A stretch of DNA of 64,000 nucleotides from Lachnospiraceae bacterium (GTDB taxonomy: Bacteria; Bacillota; Clostridia; Lachnospirales; Lachnospiraceae): contig JAFTKW010000015.1 of NCBI GenBank assembly GCA_017453065.1, positions 248,001 through 312,000 of the forward strand. The letters run 5' to 3'. The notes below the pieces were generated by a model. That model made no database searches. It was not told where the DNA came from and was given only the letters and a program-made list of their open reading frames with translations. Below, in pieces: positions 16,840 through 25,168 of the stretch; the stretch's first letter is position 1, and every line of letters begins with the position of its first letter. A program made the translations under genes and the position numbers.

Positions 16840-17160
16840 ATGACAATCAACGAATATCAGAAATTGGCAATGACAACATTGAATCCAGAACTTAGCAAAA
16901 AGGATGTGCTTATCAATGGGGTGATGGGACTTTGTGGTGAATCTGGCGAGGCCATTGATATTGTTAAGAAGCATTTGGCGCAAGGTCATGAACTGGATAG
17001 AGAGCACCTGATTAAGGAACTGGGTGATATTGCATGGTACTTGGCAGAGACAGCGACGGCTCTTGATGTGGATTTGGAGGAAGTGCTGACTAGAAATATA
17101 GACAAACTGAAGGCTAGATACCCAGAAGGGTTCAGCACAGAGAGGTCAATCAATCGATAA
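16840..17160 (+). CDS. MazG-like nucleotide pyrophosphohydrolase
   Basis: The 106-residue all-alpha protein carries the MazG metal site: E34-x2-E37 in GESGEAID and E60-x2-D63 in KELGDIAWYL. It is expected to hydrolyse NTPs or modified nucleotides to NMP and pyrophosphate as a house-cleaning enzyme. The single-domain length matches the short MazG class. It is 21 bp after the GNAT gene and 11 bp before the nitroreductase. Confidence 0.88.
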   Translation: MTINEYQKLAMTTLNPELSKKDVLINGVMGLCGESGEAIDIVKKHLAQGHELDREHLIKELGDIAWYLAETATALDVDLEEVLTRNIDKLKARYPEGFSTERSINR

Positions 17161-17171
17161 GGGAGGATAAT

Positions 17172-17678
17172 ATGAACGCGATTTTTCACAGAGTAAGTAT
17201 TCGTAAATATCAGGATATGCCAGTGGAGCAGGACAAAATAGAGAAAATGCTTCGTGCAGCGATGGCAGCACCATCAGCTCGCAATCAGCAACCATGGGAG
17301 TTTTATGTGGTAACCAACAGAGAAGTGATTGACAAACTGTCAGAAGCTGCCCCTCATGCAAAGCCTGCAAAGGGTGCACCTCTTTTGTTTGTGCCATGTT
17401 ATAGAGTGGAAGAGGGAATTACCTCTCCAATGTATAGAGAAATAGACCTTAGTGCATCTGTAGAGAACCTTCTTTTGGAGGCAGATGAACTTGGACTTGG
17501 AGCTGTCTGGCTTGGGGTGGCACCAATTCAGGAGAGAATGGACGCTGTGAGAACTGTAATTGATTTGCCCGAGAGATTATGTCCATTTGCCATGATTGCC
17601 TGCGGATATCCAGACCAGGCGGAAGAAAGGCCACAGCAGGATCGCTATGAGGAGAGCAGAGTGCACTATATTGTGTAG
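17172..17678 (+). CDS. Nitroreductase-family FMN oxidoreductase
   Basis: The protein has 168 residues. The N-terminal signature IFHRVSIRKYQDMPVEQDKI and AAPSARNQQPWEFYVV (about 36-51) is typical of FMN-dependent nitroreductases. The C-terminal segment GLGAVWLGVAP and CGYPDQ are also conserved. It probably reduces quinones, nitro compounds or flavins with NAD(P)H. The ribosome binding site is AAGGGAGGATAAT. Confidence 0.9.
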   Translation: MNAIFHRVSIRKYQDMPVEQDKIEKMLRAAMAAPSARNQQPWEFYVVTNREVIDKLSEAAPHAKPAKGAPLLFVPCYRVEEGITSPMYREIDLSASVENLLLEADELGLGAVWLGVAPIQERMDAVRTVIDLPERLCPFAMIACGYPDQAEERPQQDRYEESRVHYIV

Positions 17679-17755
17679 TGACAGAGGGTGGACATATAGA
17701 GTGCCGATTTTTAGAGAGCAAAATGGCTGTAAGTAGAGCACAAGGGGAGAAGATT

Positions 17756-18652
17756 ATGAAAAAATTACTGGTAACAGGTGGAACCGTTTTTGTGAGCCGT
17801 TCTATTGCGGAATATTTTGCACACAAAGGCTATGATGTGTATGTGCTTAACCGCAACAGCAGAGTACAGTCAGAAGGCGTGAAATTGATTGAGACAGATA
17901 GGCATGATATCGGTGAATTGCTTCGCGGCGAGTACTTTGACGTGGTGGTGGATACGGCATATACGGCTGAGGATGTATCTATGCTTCATGATTCTTTAGG
18001 AGGCTATGGAGATTATATCTTGATTAGTTCAAGTGCCGTTTATCCAGAGACTTTGCCACAGCCTTTTACAGAAGGGATGCAGGTTGGTCCAAACAAGATT
18101 TGGGGCAAATATGGTACGGACAAGATTGCTGCCGAGAGTGCGTTGATGCAGCGTAATCCCAATGCTTACATTGTGCGCCCACCATATCTGTACGGTGAGA
18201 ACAACAACCTTTATCGAGAGGCTTTTGTATTTGATTGTGCAATTCAGAATCGCAAGTTTTATCTGCCAAAGGATGGCGAGATGAAACTTCAGTTTTTCCA
18301 TATCCACGATTTGTGCAGATTTTTGGACCTGATTTTGGAAAAGAAGCCTTCCCAGCATATCTTCAACGTGGGAAACAGAGAGGCTGTAACTGTTAAGGAG
18401 TGGGTAACGCTTTGCTATCGGGCAGCAGGAAAGAAACCTGAGTTTGTGAACGTTTATGAGGATATAGAACAGAGAAACTATTTTAGCTTTTATGGTTATG
18501 AATATGTGCTTGATGTGGACAAACAGTATGAACTGTTGCAGGATGTGACTGCGCTTGAGGAGGGATTGCAGAGGGCATTTGACTGGTATGTTGAGCATCA
18601 GGACGAGGTTTGGAAGAGACCTTATATGGAGTACATAGAGAAGAATCTATGA
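17756..18652 (+). CDS. NAD-dependent epimerase/dehydratase
   Basis: The protein has 298 residues of the extended SDR type. The N-terminal nucleotide loop is LLVTGGTVFVSRSI, in place of the usual GxxGxxG. The catalytic pair is YGTDK (YxxxK) near residues 121-125, with an upstream SSSAVYP. The start at 17756 was chosen over 17678 because AAGGGGAG precedes it. This subgroup resembles plant and bacterial RNA-binding-type SDRs as well as sugar epimerases, so the substrate is open. It is the last gene before a 1-kb non-coding repeat region. Confidence 0.82.
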   Translation: MKKLLVTGGTVFVSRSIAEYFAHKGYDVYVLNRNSRVQSEGVKLIETDRHDIGELLRGEYFDVVVDTAYTAEDVSMLHDSLGGYGDYILISSSAVYPETLPQPFTEGMQVGPNKIWGKYGTDKIAAESALMQRNPNAYIVRPPYLYGENNNLYREAFVFDCAIQNRKFYLPKDGEMKLQFFHIHDLCRFLDLILEKKPSQHIFNVGNREAVTVKEWVTLCYRAAGKKPEFVNVYEDIEQRNYFSFYGYEYVLDVDKQYELLQDVTALEEGLQRAFDWYVEHQDEVWKRPYMEYIEKNL

Positions 18653-18734
18653 TTGCATCGGGGATTAAAGCAAGTAGATGAATTTGTAGTATGTAGCGCG
18701 ACAGGCACGGAGTGACTGGATTTTGGAGGGAAGA

Positions 18735-18987
18735 TTGGGCATTAGAAGATAAATATTTATATATCATGCCCAAAAGAGAGTGAAAAATCAGTATTTTGCC
18801 AAGGTCGAAAGAGTTTTTGGGCATAGGAGAGATGAAATCTTTGCTGTATGCCCAAGATATCAAATATTTGGGCACAGAAGGAAAAGAATTAATACTCTAT
18901 GCCCAAAAAGAACAAGAAACCGTGAATGCATAAACTCAAATTCGATTTTTGGGCATGGACGAGATGTTATCTCATACCTATGCCCAA
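18735..18987. repeat. Array of four 39-bp palindromic units (family 1)
   Basis: Units lie at 18735-18773, 18817-18855, 18868-18906 and 18949-18987. Each is exactly 39 bp: TTGGGCA(T/C), 23 variable bases, ATGCCCAA. The inner 23 bases differ but are partly self-complementary in each unit, for example GAGAT-GTT-ATCTC in the fourth and GATAAATATTTAT in the first. Gaps are 43, 12 and 42 bp. A second array is at 34321-34492. Confidence 0.88.
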
Positions 18988-19006
18988 AATGATAGATGAA
19001 GGGGGA

Positions 19007-19066
19007 CTAGTTACAGTTCCAAGCCGGATTCGGCTCATCTGTGCCCGGCTCGACAAATCCCAATTT
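19007..19066. repeat. GC-rich foldback element, short copy
   Basis: It has the left end CTAGTTACAGTTC, a stem AGCCGG/CCGGCT (19022-19027 and 19045-19050) and the right end AAATCCCAATTT (19055-19066). The segment ATTCGGCTCATCTGTGCC is shared with the long copy at 19463-19622. It starts 19 bp after the last 39-bp unit, as in the other array. Confidence 0.65.
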
Positions 19067-19143
19067 ATCGAGGCGATTGGTTTGGCAAATTTGAGGTTGC
19101 CGGAGGTGTTGAGGCTGTGAAAGTGGGATTTGATGAGTTGTAG
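19067..19143 (+). pseudogene. Possible gene-end remnant
   Basis: One frame reads ...RGDWFGKFEVAGGVEAVKVG then FDEL and a stop (about 19067-19143). It looks like the C-terminus of a soluble protein but has no start, and its upstream part is replaced by the foldback element. This could be the tail of a gene destroyed by insertion or deletion, or chance. Confidence 0.25.
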
Positions 19144-19164
19144 ACGAAGGGAAGCACTCACTTT

Positions 19165-19416
19165 GCGCACCAAATCCTGAAAATAGCGATTTAGTGCGCT
19201 GGTTTTTTGATTTATGTAAACCTACTTGCGCACCAAAAATCCAAAAACTTGATTTGGTGTGCAGAAAAATTCAATTCTGTCGGTATATAGACAACCCTTG
19301 GACTTTTTATTGATAGTTTTGCGCTCTTAATCCTGGAAATAGCAATTTGGTGCGCTTTTCATTCAAATATAGCCTTAAATTCTGCACCAAATACGACAAA
19401 TCGGCTATTTGGTGCG
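19165..19416. repeat. Array of four 35-bp palindromic units (family 2)
   Basis: Units lie at 19165-19199, 19228-19262, 19321-19355 and 19381-19416. The consensus is GCGCACCAAAT, 13 bases, ATTTGGTGCGC. Three are exactly 35 bp and the fourth is 36. Some arms carry single changes (ATTTAGTGCGC, GCGCTCTTAAT). No copy of this family was found outside this gap in the window. Confidence 0.85.
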
Positions 19417-19462
19417 CAAATCAACCCTTGAGCAAAATAATTGAAGTATTATGCAAGAGTAT

Positions 19463-19622
19463 CTAGTGTACAATTGAGCCAGGCCCAGCTCGCGTCCAGC
19501 GATGCTGACCACTCGCTGCAAAAGCTTCGCCACATACATCTTCGCACGAATATGTCTACATGTGAGCAAGCTCCCGTAGCCAATTCGGCTCATCTGTGCC
19601 TGGCTCATGCAAATCCCAATTT
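19463..19622. repeat. GC-rich foldback element, long copy
   Basis: It runs from the left end CTAGTGTACAATTG to the right end AAATCCCAATTT. Perfect 10-bp outer arms TGAGCCAGGC/GCCTGGCTCA (19475-19484 and 19598-19607) enclose an inner imperfect stem AGCTTCGCCACAT/ATGTGAGCAAGCT. The whole can fold into one long hairpin. It ends 36 bp before the radical SAM gene. Confidence 0.7.
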
Positions 19623-19658
19623 GTAGAGAATTTACATTTGAAAGTTGAGAGGAACGAA

Positions 19659-20660
19659 ATGAAGACAACAGCAATTTATATACAAAATCTGTGTGTACCA
19701 TGTAATTGCCATTGTAGATATTGCCTTTTGTCATGGTCAAACCAATTATTGGGGATTGATTATGATAGAAGTGAACGATTCGCAAAGCGATTCTATGAGT
19801 GGATACAAGAAAAGAAACCAGAATGGACTTTTAATTTTTATTTTGGGTATTCCATGGAGCATCCAAGGTTACTTGATGCGATTGATTTCTTTCGAAGCAT
19901 TCATTCTGTAAACGCTCATTTTTTACAATTTGATGGAATGAAATTTAGAAACGCAGAAGAAATATATCAACTGCTCTCCAGTATAAAAGAACATGGAGTA
20001 GAGCATTTGAATTTTACCATTTATGGGACAAAAGAGTATCATGATCAATTTGCTGCAAGAAAAGGTGATTTTGATTACATGCTTTGTGTAATAGATGAAG
20101 CTATAAAGTCAGAACTAGAAGTCAGCGTAGGTGTTCCAATAACTCAGGAAAATGTAGGACAGATAGATGAACTTTTGAAAATCTTGAAGAAACACCAGAT
20201 TGAGAAAATTAGATTATTTGTGCCTCATGAAGAGGGGAGAGGCGCATCTTTAAATTCGGTTAGATTTCGGGAGAAAGATTATCAATTGCTAAGTGAGGAA
20301 GCAAAAGCCCTTTTTAGTTTGAAATCTTACAAGACAGAGCGAGAATGGGTAACATATAAGACGTTTGCAGAGACGGAAAATAGAGCACTGATTATATCGC
20401 TTACTCCAGACAATATAGAGATGTTTGAGAGTATGAGTTGTGAAGAAATCATTGCTTATGTAGAAGAATTAGACGAAACATATTACAGTGTGTTTCCTTC
20501 CATCGAGGAATTAACGGAAATGTATGGAGACAAAGAGGGGGAAGCATTTTATCAACAGCGAGATTTGCTTCATCATTATCAGCAGCGGTACATAAAAGAG
20601 CATAATTTGAAAATTTATGATGTAACAGACGAAAGACAGTGTGGTAGTAGGCGGTATTAA
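19659..20660 (+). CDS. Radical SAM protein
   Basis: The protein has 333 residues. The cluster-binding motif is C15-x3-C19-x2-C22 within CVPCNCHCRYC, with two extra cysteines (C12, C17). A TIM-barrel-like body follows (FNFYFGYSMEHP, HLNFTIYG, VSVGVPIT, IRLFVPHEEGRG). The C-terminus has no multi-Cys SPASM domain. The reaction is unknown. The start at 19659 (GAGAGGAACGAA before ATG) was chosen rather than an upstream in-frame start lying in the foldback repeat. Confidence 0.8.
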   Translation: MKTTAIYIQNLCVPCNCHCRYCLLSWSNQLLGIDYDRSERFAKRFYEWIQEKKPEWTFNFYFGYSMEHPRLLDAIDFFRSIHSVNAHFLQFDGMKFRNAEEIYQLLSSIKEHGVEHLNFTIYGTKEYHDQFAARKGDFDYMLCVIDEAIKSELEVSVGVPITQENVGQIDELLKILKKHQIEKIRLFVPHEEGRGASLNSVRFREKDYQLLSEEAKALFSLKSYKTEREWVTYKTFAETENRALIISLTPDNIEMFESMSCEEIIAYVEELDETYYSVFPSIEELTEMYGDKEGEAFYQQRDLLHHYQQRYIKEHNLKIYDVTDERQCGSRRY

Positions 20661-20708
20661 TTCGCGTTGGATATACCGAGAAATAGGCCTTATTGAAGGA
20701 GAGACACC

Positions 20709-21191
20709 ATGGTTGTGTTCAAGAAATTTACAGAGTTTCCGAGAGGTACGATGTACGATATTTTGCAGGATGCATACTCTTATGATGCGAGAAACAAAGA
20801 GATCTGGGATCAAAACTGGCATGAATCAGACGATTTTTTCTATGACAATCCTGAGATAGCGGATAAATATGGTTTGGTAACCTGTGTGGACGGAGAACCT
20901 ATTGGATTTGTCACATGGGACCCCAGATATAGGCCGGAGTATGTGGAAATTGGACATAACGGTATTAGGGAGAGTTACAAAAGGAAAGGCTACGGGCACA
21001 TGCAGCTGGCGGAGGCTATTCGCAGAATCAAAGAATACGAAGGGCTTCAGAGGATTATTGTGTGTACCAACAGCAACTTTGTTGCACCTAAAAATTATGA
21101 GAGCGTAGGCTTTAAACTATATGACAGAAAGGTGAATGATTCAGAAAGCGCTTATACAGGCGACTATCTGTATTATGAGATAAGGCTTTAG
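20709..21191 (+). CDS. GNAT N-acetyltransferase
   Basis: The protein has 160 residues. The acetyl-CoA loop RKGYGHMQLAEAIRRI (about 93-108) and the following VCTNSNFVAPKNYESVGF are typical. The N-terminal half is Asp/Tyr rich with a WDQNWHESDDFFYD segment. The start follows GAAGGAGAGACACC. It lies 9 bp before an MFS gene and may be co-transcribed with it. Confidence 0.87.
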   Translation: MVVFKKFTEFPRGTMYDILQDAYSYDARNKEIWDQNWHESDDFFYDNPEIADKYGLVTCVDGEPIGFVTWDPRYRPEYVEIGHNGIRESYKRKGYGHMQLAEAIRRIKEYEGLQRIIVCTNSNFVAPKNYESVGFKLYDRKVNDSESAYTGDYLYYEIRL

Positions 21192-21200
21192 AAAAGAGAC

Positions 21201-22352
21201 ATGTACATATTACTTTTAGCCATTATTTATTTGGCATTTATAAGCTTGGGATTGCCAGATTCCTTACTGGGTTCGGCTTGGCCAACCATTCGAATGGATT
21301 TTGATGTGCCATTGTCCTATATGGGCTTTGTGTCCATGATTATTGCGGGCGGAACGATTATTTCTGGGTTGATGTCAGAAAGGTTGACCAAGAGATTTAG
21401 CGCCAAGGTGGTAACAACAGTAAGTGTATTAATTACTGCGGTTGCGCTCTATGGATTTTCAACGGCAACAGAGTTTTATCAGCTTTGCCTTTGGGGAATT
21501 CCTTATGGATTGGGCGCAGGTGCCATTGACTCTGCGCTGAACAATTATGTGGCATTGCATTACAGTTCCAGACACATGAGCTGGCTACACTGCTTTTGGG
21601 GAGTGGGAACTATCATTAGCCCATATATCATGAGTTATGCACTTACACATACCGTGTGGACAGATGGTTATCGAATGACTTCTTACATACAGTTTGGCAT
21701 TGCGGTGATAGTGGCGCTGGCGTTGCCTCTTTGGAAGGTGAATGGGGCAGCAGAAGCGGCGGAGAAAAATGCGAAGGTTCTCGGATTAAGAGGAGCCTTA
21801 AAAATAAAGGGTGTACCGTATCTTCTCACAGGATTTTTTGCTTATTGTGCGGCAGGATCCACCACTATGCTCTGGGCGAGTAGCTATATGGAGGGTACAA
21901 GAGGGGCTACCAAGGAAGAGGCGGCAGCATTCGGCGCGCTCTTTTTCATAGGAATCACAGTGGGCAGATTCTTGGCCGGCTTTATCTCCGACAAAGTGGG
22001 CGACAACAAGATGATTTATCTTGGAACAGGCATTGCGCTTTTTGGAGTGCTTTGTATCGCACTTCCTTTTGAGGCAACAGCGCTTGCTGGCTTTGTAATC
22101 ATTGGACTTGGATGTGCACCAATCTATCCATGCATCATTCATTCCACACCACATAATTTTGGTGCGGAAAATTCACAGGGTATCATAGGAATTCAGATGG
22201 CGAGCGCCTATGTGGGTTCCACGTTTATGCCACCCCTGTTTGGATTGATTGCAAACCACATCAGTTTGACATTGATGCCAATGTATTTGGCACTCTTTTT
22301 TGTGCTGATGATTGTAATGATTGTGAAGACGGCAAAGGTGTGTAAAGGATAA
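21201..22352 (+). CDS. MFS transporter
   Basis: The protein has 383 residues and twelve predicted membrane helices. The N-terminus LGLPDSLLGSAWPTIRMDF and the loop MSERLTKRFSAK resemble the FucP/sugar-type MFS branch, although drug or metabolite efflux is also possible. FISDKVGDNK is the matching loop in the second half. The ribosome binding site is weak (AAAAGAGAC), which suggests coupling with the GNAT gene upstream. Confidence 0.87.
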   Translation: MYILLLAIIYLAFISLGLPDSLLGSAWPTIRMDFDVPLSYMGFVSMIIAGGTIISGLMSERLTKRFSAKVVTTVSVLITAVALYGFSTATEFYQLCLWGIPYGLGAGAIDSALNNYVALHYSSRHMSWLHCFWGVGTIISPYIMSYALTHTVWTDGYRMTSYIQFGIAVIVALALPLWKVNGAAEAAEKNAKVLGLRGALKIKGVPYLLTGFFAYCAAGSTTMLWASSYMEGTRGATKEEAAAFGALFFIGITVGRFLAGFISDKVGDNKMIYLGTGIALFGVLCIALPFEATALAGFVIIGLGCAPIYPCIIHSTPHNFGAENSQGIIGIQMASAYVGSTFMPPLFGLIANHISLTLMPMYLALFFVLMIVMIVKTAKVCKG

Positions 22353-22409
22353 TAGAGGCGGCAGAAAACGCTATTGAGACAAGTGGAGAAGAGATGCGGG
22401 AGGAAAAAG

Positions 22410-22934
22410 ATGATTTACTATCAGGGCGAAGAAATTTTAATACGTGATATGCAGCCAAGCGATGCGCAGATCATCACTGACGAAGAAGTGGCGCAAGGCT
22501 GGCAGCAGACCATAGATAAATATGAAATGAGACTGAATCATCAGGCGGAGGGCAAATGCATTTCGCTGGTGGCAGAATATCAAGGAAACGTGGCAGGCTA
22601 CATAAATGTTTATCCTAATTGTGAGTGGGGATCTTTTGCCAATCAGGGATATCCAGAGATAGTGGACTTTGGAGTGTTTGTGAAATACCGCCGAAATGGG
22701 GTAGGAAATAAGCTGATGGATGTGGCAGAGCAGATTGCGGCAGAACATTCGGACGTGGTTTATCTGGGTGTGGGCTTGCATGATGGCTACGGAAGCGCCC
22801 AGAGAATGTATGTGAAGCGAGGTTACATTCCTGATGGTAAAGGCGTGTGGTATGGAGACAAAGTATGCCCACAGTATGAACAGTGTTGCAACGATGATGA
22901 TTTGGTTTTGTATTTGTCTAAGCAGCTTAGGTAA
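22410..22934 (+). CDS. GNAT N-acetyltransferase
   Basis: The protein has 174 residues. The acetyl-CoA loop is KYRRNGVGNKLMDVAEQIA, followed by YLGVGLHDGYGSAQRMYVKR. The ATG at 22410 is preceded by GGGAGGAAAAAG, so the in-frame TTG at 22374 was not used. Similar proteins act on small amines or peptides; no substrate can be assigned. Confidence 0.87.
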   Translation: MIYYQGEEILIRDMQPSDAQIITDEEVAQGWQQTIDKYEMRLNHQAEGKCISLVAEYQGNVAGYINVYPNCEWGSFANQGYPEIVDFGVFVKYRRNGVGNKLMDVAEQIAAEHSDVVYLGVGLHDGYGSAQRMYVKRGYIPDGKGVWYGDKVCPQYEQCCNDDDLVLYLSKQLR

Positions 22935-22958
22935 CCATTTGCCTTGGGTCAATGGTTA
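22932..22958. repeat. Short inverted repeat after a GNAT stop
   Basis: TAACCATT/AATGGTTA frames an 11-bp loop and includes the GNAT stop codon. It is not followed by a T run, so a terminator role is doubtful. Confidence 0.45.
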
Positions 22959-23019
22959 TGATGGGTGAGAAGACTGCGAAGGCGTACGGAGATGGCAAAA
23001 AGGCAGGAAGGGAGTACCA

Positions 23020-23889
23020 ATGAATATCAAGATTGTGGACAGAAAGCCTGTAGAAAAGGGCTGGTCTGGCGAGCAGAAATATTGCATTACAGATGAAAAT
23101 GGCAAAAAATATCTGCTTCGCATTGCGCCATCGGATTGCCACGAGCAGAAAAAGATTGAATTTCAAACCATGCAGAAACTGGTAGATATGGGTATCTCCA
23201 TGTGCGCGCCGATAGAGTTTGGAACTTGTGAAGAGGGCGTGTATGTAATTCACAGCTGGATAGATGGTCAGGATGCTAGAGATGTGATTGACTTGTATTC
23301 TGATGAGCAGGTGTATAACTATGGCTATCAGGCAGGGCAGTTTCTGAAAAAGATTCATTCCATTCCAGCTCCTGAAGGAATAGAGGATTGGGAATCCTAT
23401 TTCGGCAGAAAAATAGACCGAAAGGTTTCCAATTATGTAAATTGTCCTTTGCAGTATGAAGGTGGAGAAGCCTTTGTCTCATACATAGAGCAGAATAGGC
23501 ACCTTATAAAAAATAGACCATCGACTTATCAGCACGGGGACTATCACATCGGAAACATGATGATTGACCATGAGGGGAAACTGGTGGTGATAGATTTTAA
23601 TCGCAATGATTATGGTGATCCATGGGAAGAGTTTAATCGTATAGTTTGGTGCGCTCAGGCGAAACCAAAGTTTGCATCAGGTATGGTAGATGGATATTTT
23701 GAGGGCGATGTGCCAATGGAGTTTTGGAAGTTGCTTGCGCTCTATATATCTAGTAATACCTTGTCTTCTCTGCCCTGGGCGATACCTTTTGGACAGGTCG
23801 AAATTGATGTGATGACGAAACAGGCAAAGGAAATATTGGAATGGTACGATGGAATGAAAAATGTGATTCCATCATGGTATAAGCGATAG
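23020..23889 (+). CDS. APH-family phosphotransferase
   Basis: The protein has 289 residues with a kinase-like fold. The catalytic loop is HGDYHIGNMMID (about 175-186) and the metal-binding segment is VVIDFNRNDYGDPWEEF. The N-lobe has LRIAPSDCHEQKKIEFQTMQ. Relatives phosphorylate aminoglycosides, macrolides, choline or other hydroxyls. The substrate is open and resistance is not implied. A good GGAAGGGAG site precedes the ATG. Confidence 0.85.
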   Translation: MNIKIVDRKPVEKGWSGEQKYCITDENGKKYLLRIAPSDCHEQKKIEFQTMQKLVDMGISMCAPIEFGTCEEGVYVIHSWIDGQDARDVIDLYSDEQVYNYGYQAGQFLKKIHSIPAPEGIEDWESYFGRKIDRKVSNYVNCPLQYEGGEAFVSYIEQNRHLIKNRPSTYQHGDYHIGNMMIDHEGKLVVIDFNRNDYGDPWEEFNRIVWCAQAKPKFASGMVDGYFEGDVPMEFWKLLALYISSNTLSSLPWAIPFGQVEIDVMTKQAKEILEWYDGMKNVIPSWYKR

Positions 23890-23952
23890 CCAATCAGAAA
23901 CATACTTCAAAATATGTATGGTTTGCCTGCTAGGGAAAGACGGGAAGATACA

Positions 23953-24645
23953 ATGAAGAAAACCTTAATAGAACTAAATATAAAGGATTTCCCACAGGAA
24001 ATTTGGCCCTACCTTGAGGGAGCTACGGTATATGATAGCAGCTGCAGTGACCATGCGAGAGTTTACTATAGCGATTTAGGCTATTACATCAAGGTGGAGG
24101 ATAAAGGGAAATTAGAAGTAGAAGCTAAAGCGGTGGAATTGTTCGCGCAGCGCCATTTGGGGCCAGAGATGACAGCTTATGTTTCTACAGACAAAGATTT
24201 TTTGGTGACCAAAGAGGCGGTAGGTGATGATTGTTTGCTTGAGTGCTATTTGGAAGAGCCAGAGAGACTTTGTAAGGTGCTTGCAGATGCAATGAATTTT
24301 TTACATAGTTTGCCAGTTTCTGCGGAAACAAGCATTCCTATCTCTCCTTGTATGAAACTATATGAGGAGCATGGTTACGGCGACAAAATGAAATATGACA
24401 CCTTTATCCATGGTGACTTTTGCTTGCCGAATATCATGCTGGACGATTGGAAATTCAGCTGTTTTATTGATGTTGGACTAGCTGGAGTAGGAGACAGGCA
24501 TATCGATATTTATTGGGCACTATGGTCGCTGAATTACAACCTAAAGACAGACAAGTATACCGACCTTTTCCTAGATTTGTATGGCAGAGAAAAGGTAGAT
24601 ATGGAAATCTTAAGACTGGTTGCTAAAGTGGAGAAACTAGGGTAG
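23953..24645 (+). CDS. Aminoglycoside 3'-phosphotransferase-like kinase
   Basis: The protein has 230 residues, a little short of typical APH(3') enzymes (about 260). It carries the APH(3')-type loops HGDFCLPNIMLD and CFIDVGLAGVGDRHIDIYWA. The N-lobe has YYIKVEDKGKLEVEAKAVEL. Family knowledge makes an aminoglycoside-type substrate possible, but the divergence is large. The start at 23953 follows ACGGGAAGATAC; the upstream frame from 23914 lacks such a site. Confidence 0.8.
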   Translation: MKKTLIELNIKDFPQEIWPYLEGATVYDSSCSDHARVYYSDLGYYIKVEDKGKLEVEAKAVELFAQRHLGPEMTAYVSTDKDFLVTKEAVGDDCLLECYLEEPERLCKVLADAMNFLHSLPVSAETSIPISPCMKLYEEHGYGDKMKYDTFIHGDFCLPNIMLDDWKFSCFIDVGLAGVGDRHIDIYWALWSLNYNLKTDKYTDLFLDLYGREKVDMEILRLVAKVEKLG

Positions 24646-24703
24646 AGATATTAGCAAAATTAAGAAAACATTAATGGACAAACAAAGTCCGGGAGGGTAG
24701 TCT

Positions 24704-25138
24704 ATGAGTATTAATATTCAGTCAGAAAAGTTGACTGCTCAGCAGTACATAGAATTTTTGGCGAGAACCAATCTTGGCTCGCAGTATCCTAAGGAAAGAT
24801 TCAAGGAGCGTATTAAGCGCCTGGTAGAAAATGTGTCCATCAGTCTGGTAGCTCGCAATGAGGAGGGTCAGATTGTAGGAACCTTGTTTGCGGTTACGGA
24901 TTTTGCCTATTGGCTTTTTGTAACAGACTTAGGTGTGGACCGAGAGTACGAAGGACAGGGAATCGGAAGTGCGCTGATGAAGCAAGCCCATGAGATGGCA
25001 GGTGGCGAAAAAGATGTGGCAATTTACCTGGTAGCCAACGAAGACGCTATCCCATTTTACCAAAAACTAGGTATGAAAAAGGCAGATGAAGTGATGAAGT
25101 ACAACCATATCGAGTGGACACCATTTACGGTGGAGTAA
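24704..25138 (+). CDS. GNAT N-acetyltransferase
   Basis: The protein has 144 residues. The acetyl-CoA loop is DREYEGQGIGSALMKQAHEMA (about 88-108) and the C-terminal motif is VANEDAIPFYQKLGMKK. It is a compact single-domain acetyltransferase of unknown substrate. The ribosome binding site is GGGAGGGTAG. Confidence 0.88.
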   Translation: MSINIQSEKLTAQQYIEFLARTNLGSQYPKERFKERIKRLVENVSISLVARNEEGQIVGTLFAVTDFAYWLFVTDLGVDREYEGQGIGSALMKQAHEMAGGEKDVAIYLVANEDAIPFYQKLGMKKADEVMKYNHIEWTPFTVE

Positions 25139-25168
25139 GGAAATAATTAGTAGTAGAGGGGAACACAT

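Larger units (their letters stand above)
18653..19658. other. 1-kb non-coding region packed with palindromic repeats
   Basis: No supported gene lies here. The region holds, in order, four 39-bp palindromic units (18735-18987), a short GC-rich foldback (19007-19066), a possible gene-end remnant (about 19067-19143), four 35-bp palindromic units of another family (19165-19416) and a long foldback (19463-19622). Frames called in it are translations of these repeats. Confidence 0.85.

Noticed and set aside
18780..18992. A 70-codon frame with repeated FGHRRD-like and CP segments
   Set aside because: It is the translation of the 39-bp palindromic units. It has no ribosome binding site, and its repeats follow the DNA units rather than a protein pattern.
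18735..19416. CRISPR array
   Set aside because: The repeats are palindromes with changing interiors and gaps of 12-93 bp, not constant direct repeats with unique spacers of one length. No cas gene is in the window.
19405..19785. 126-codon minus-strand frame over the foldback
   Set aside because: It runs through the long hairpin and the start of the radical SAM gene and has no start signal.
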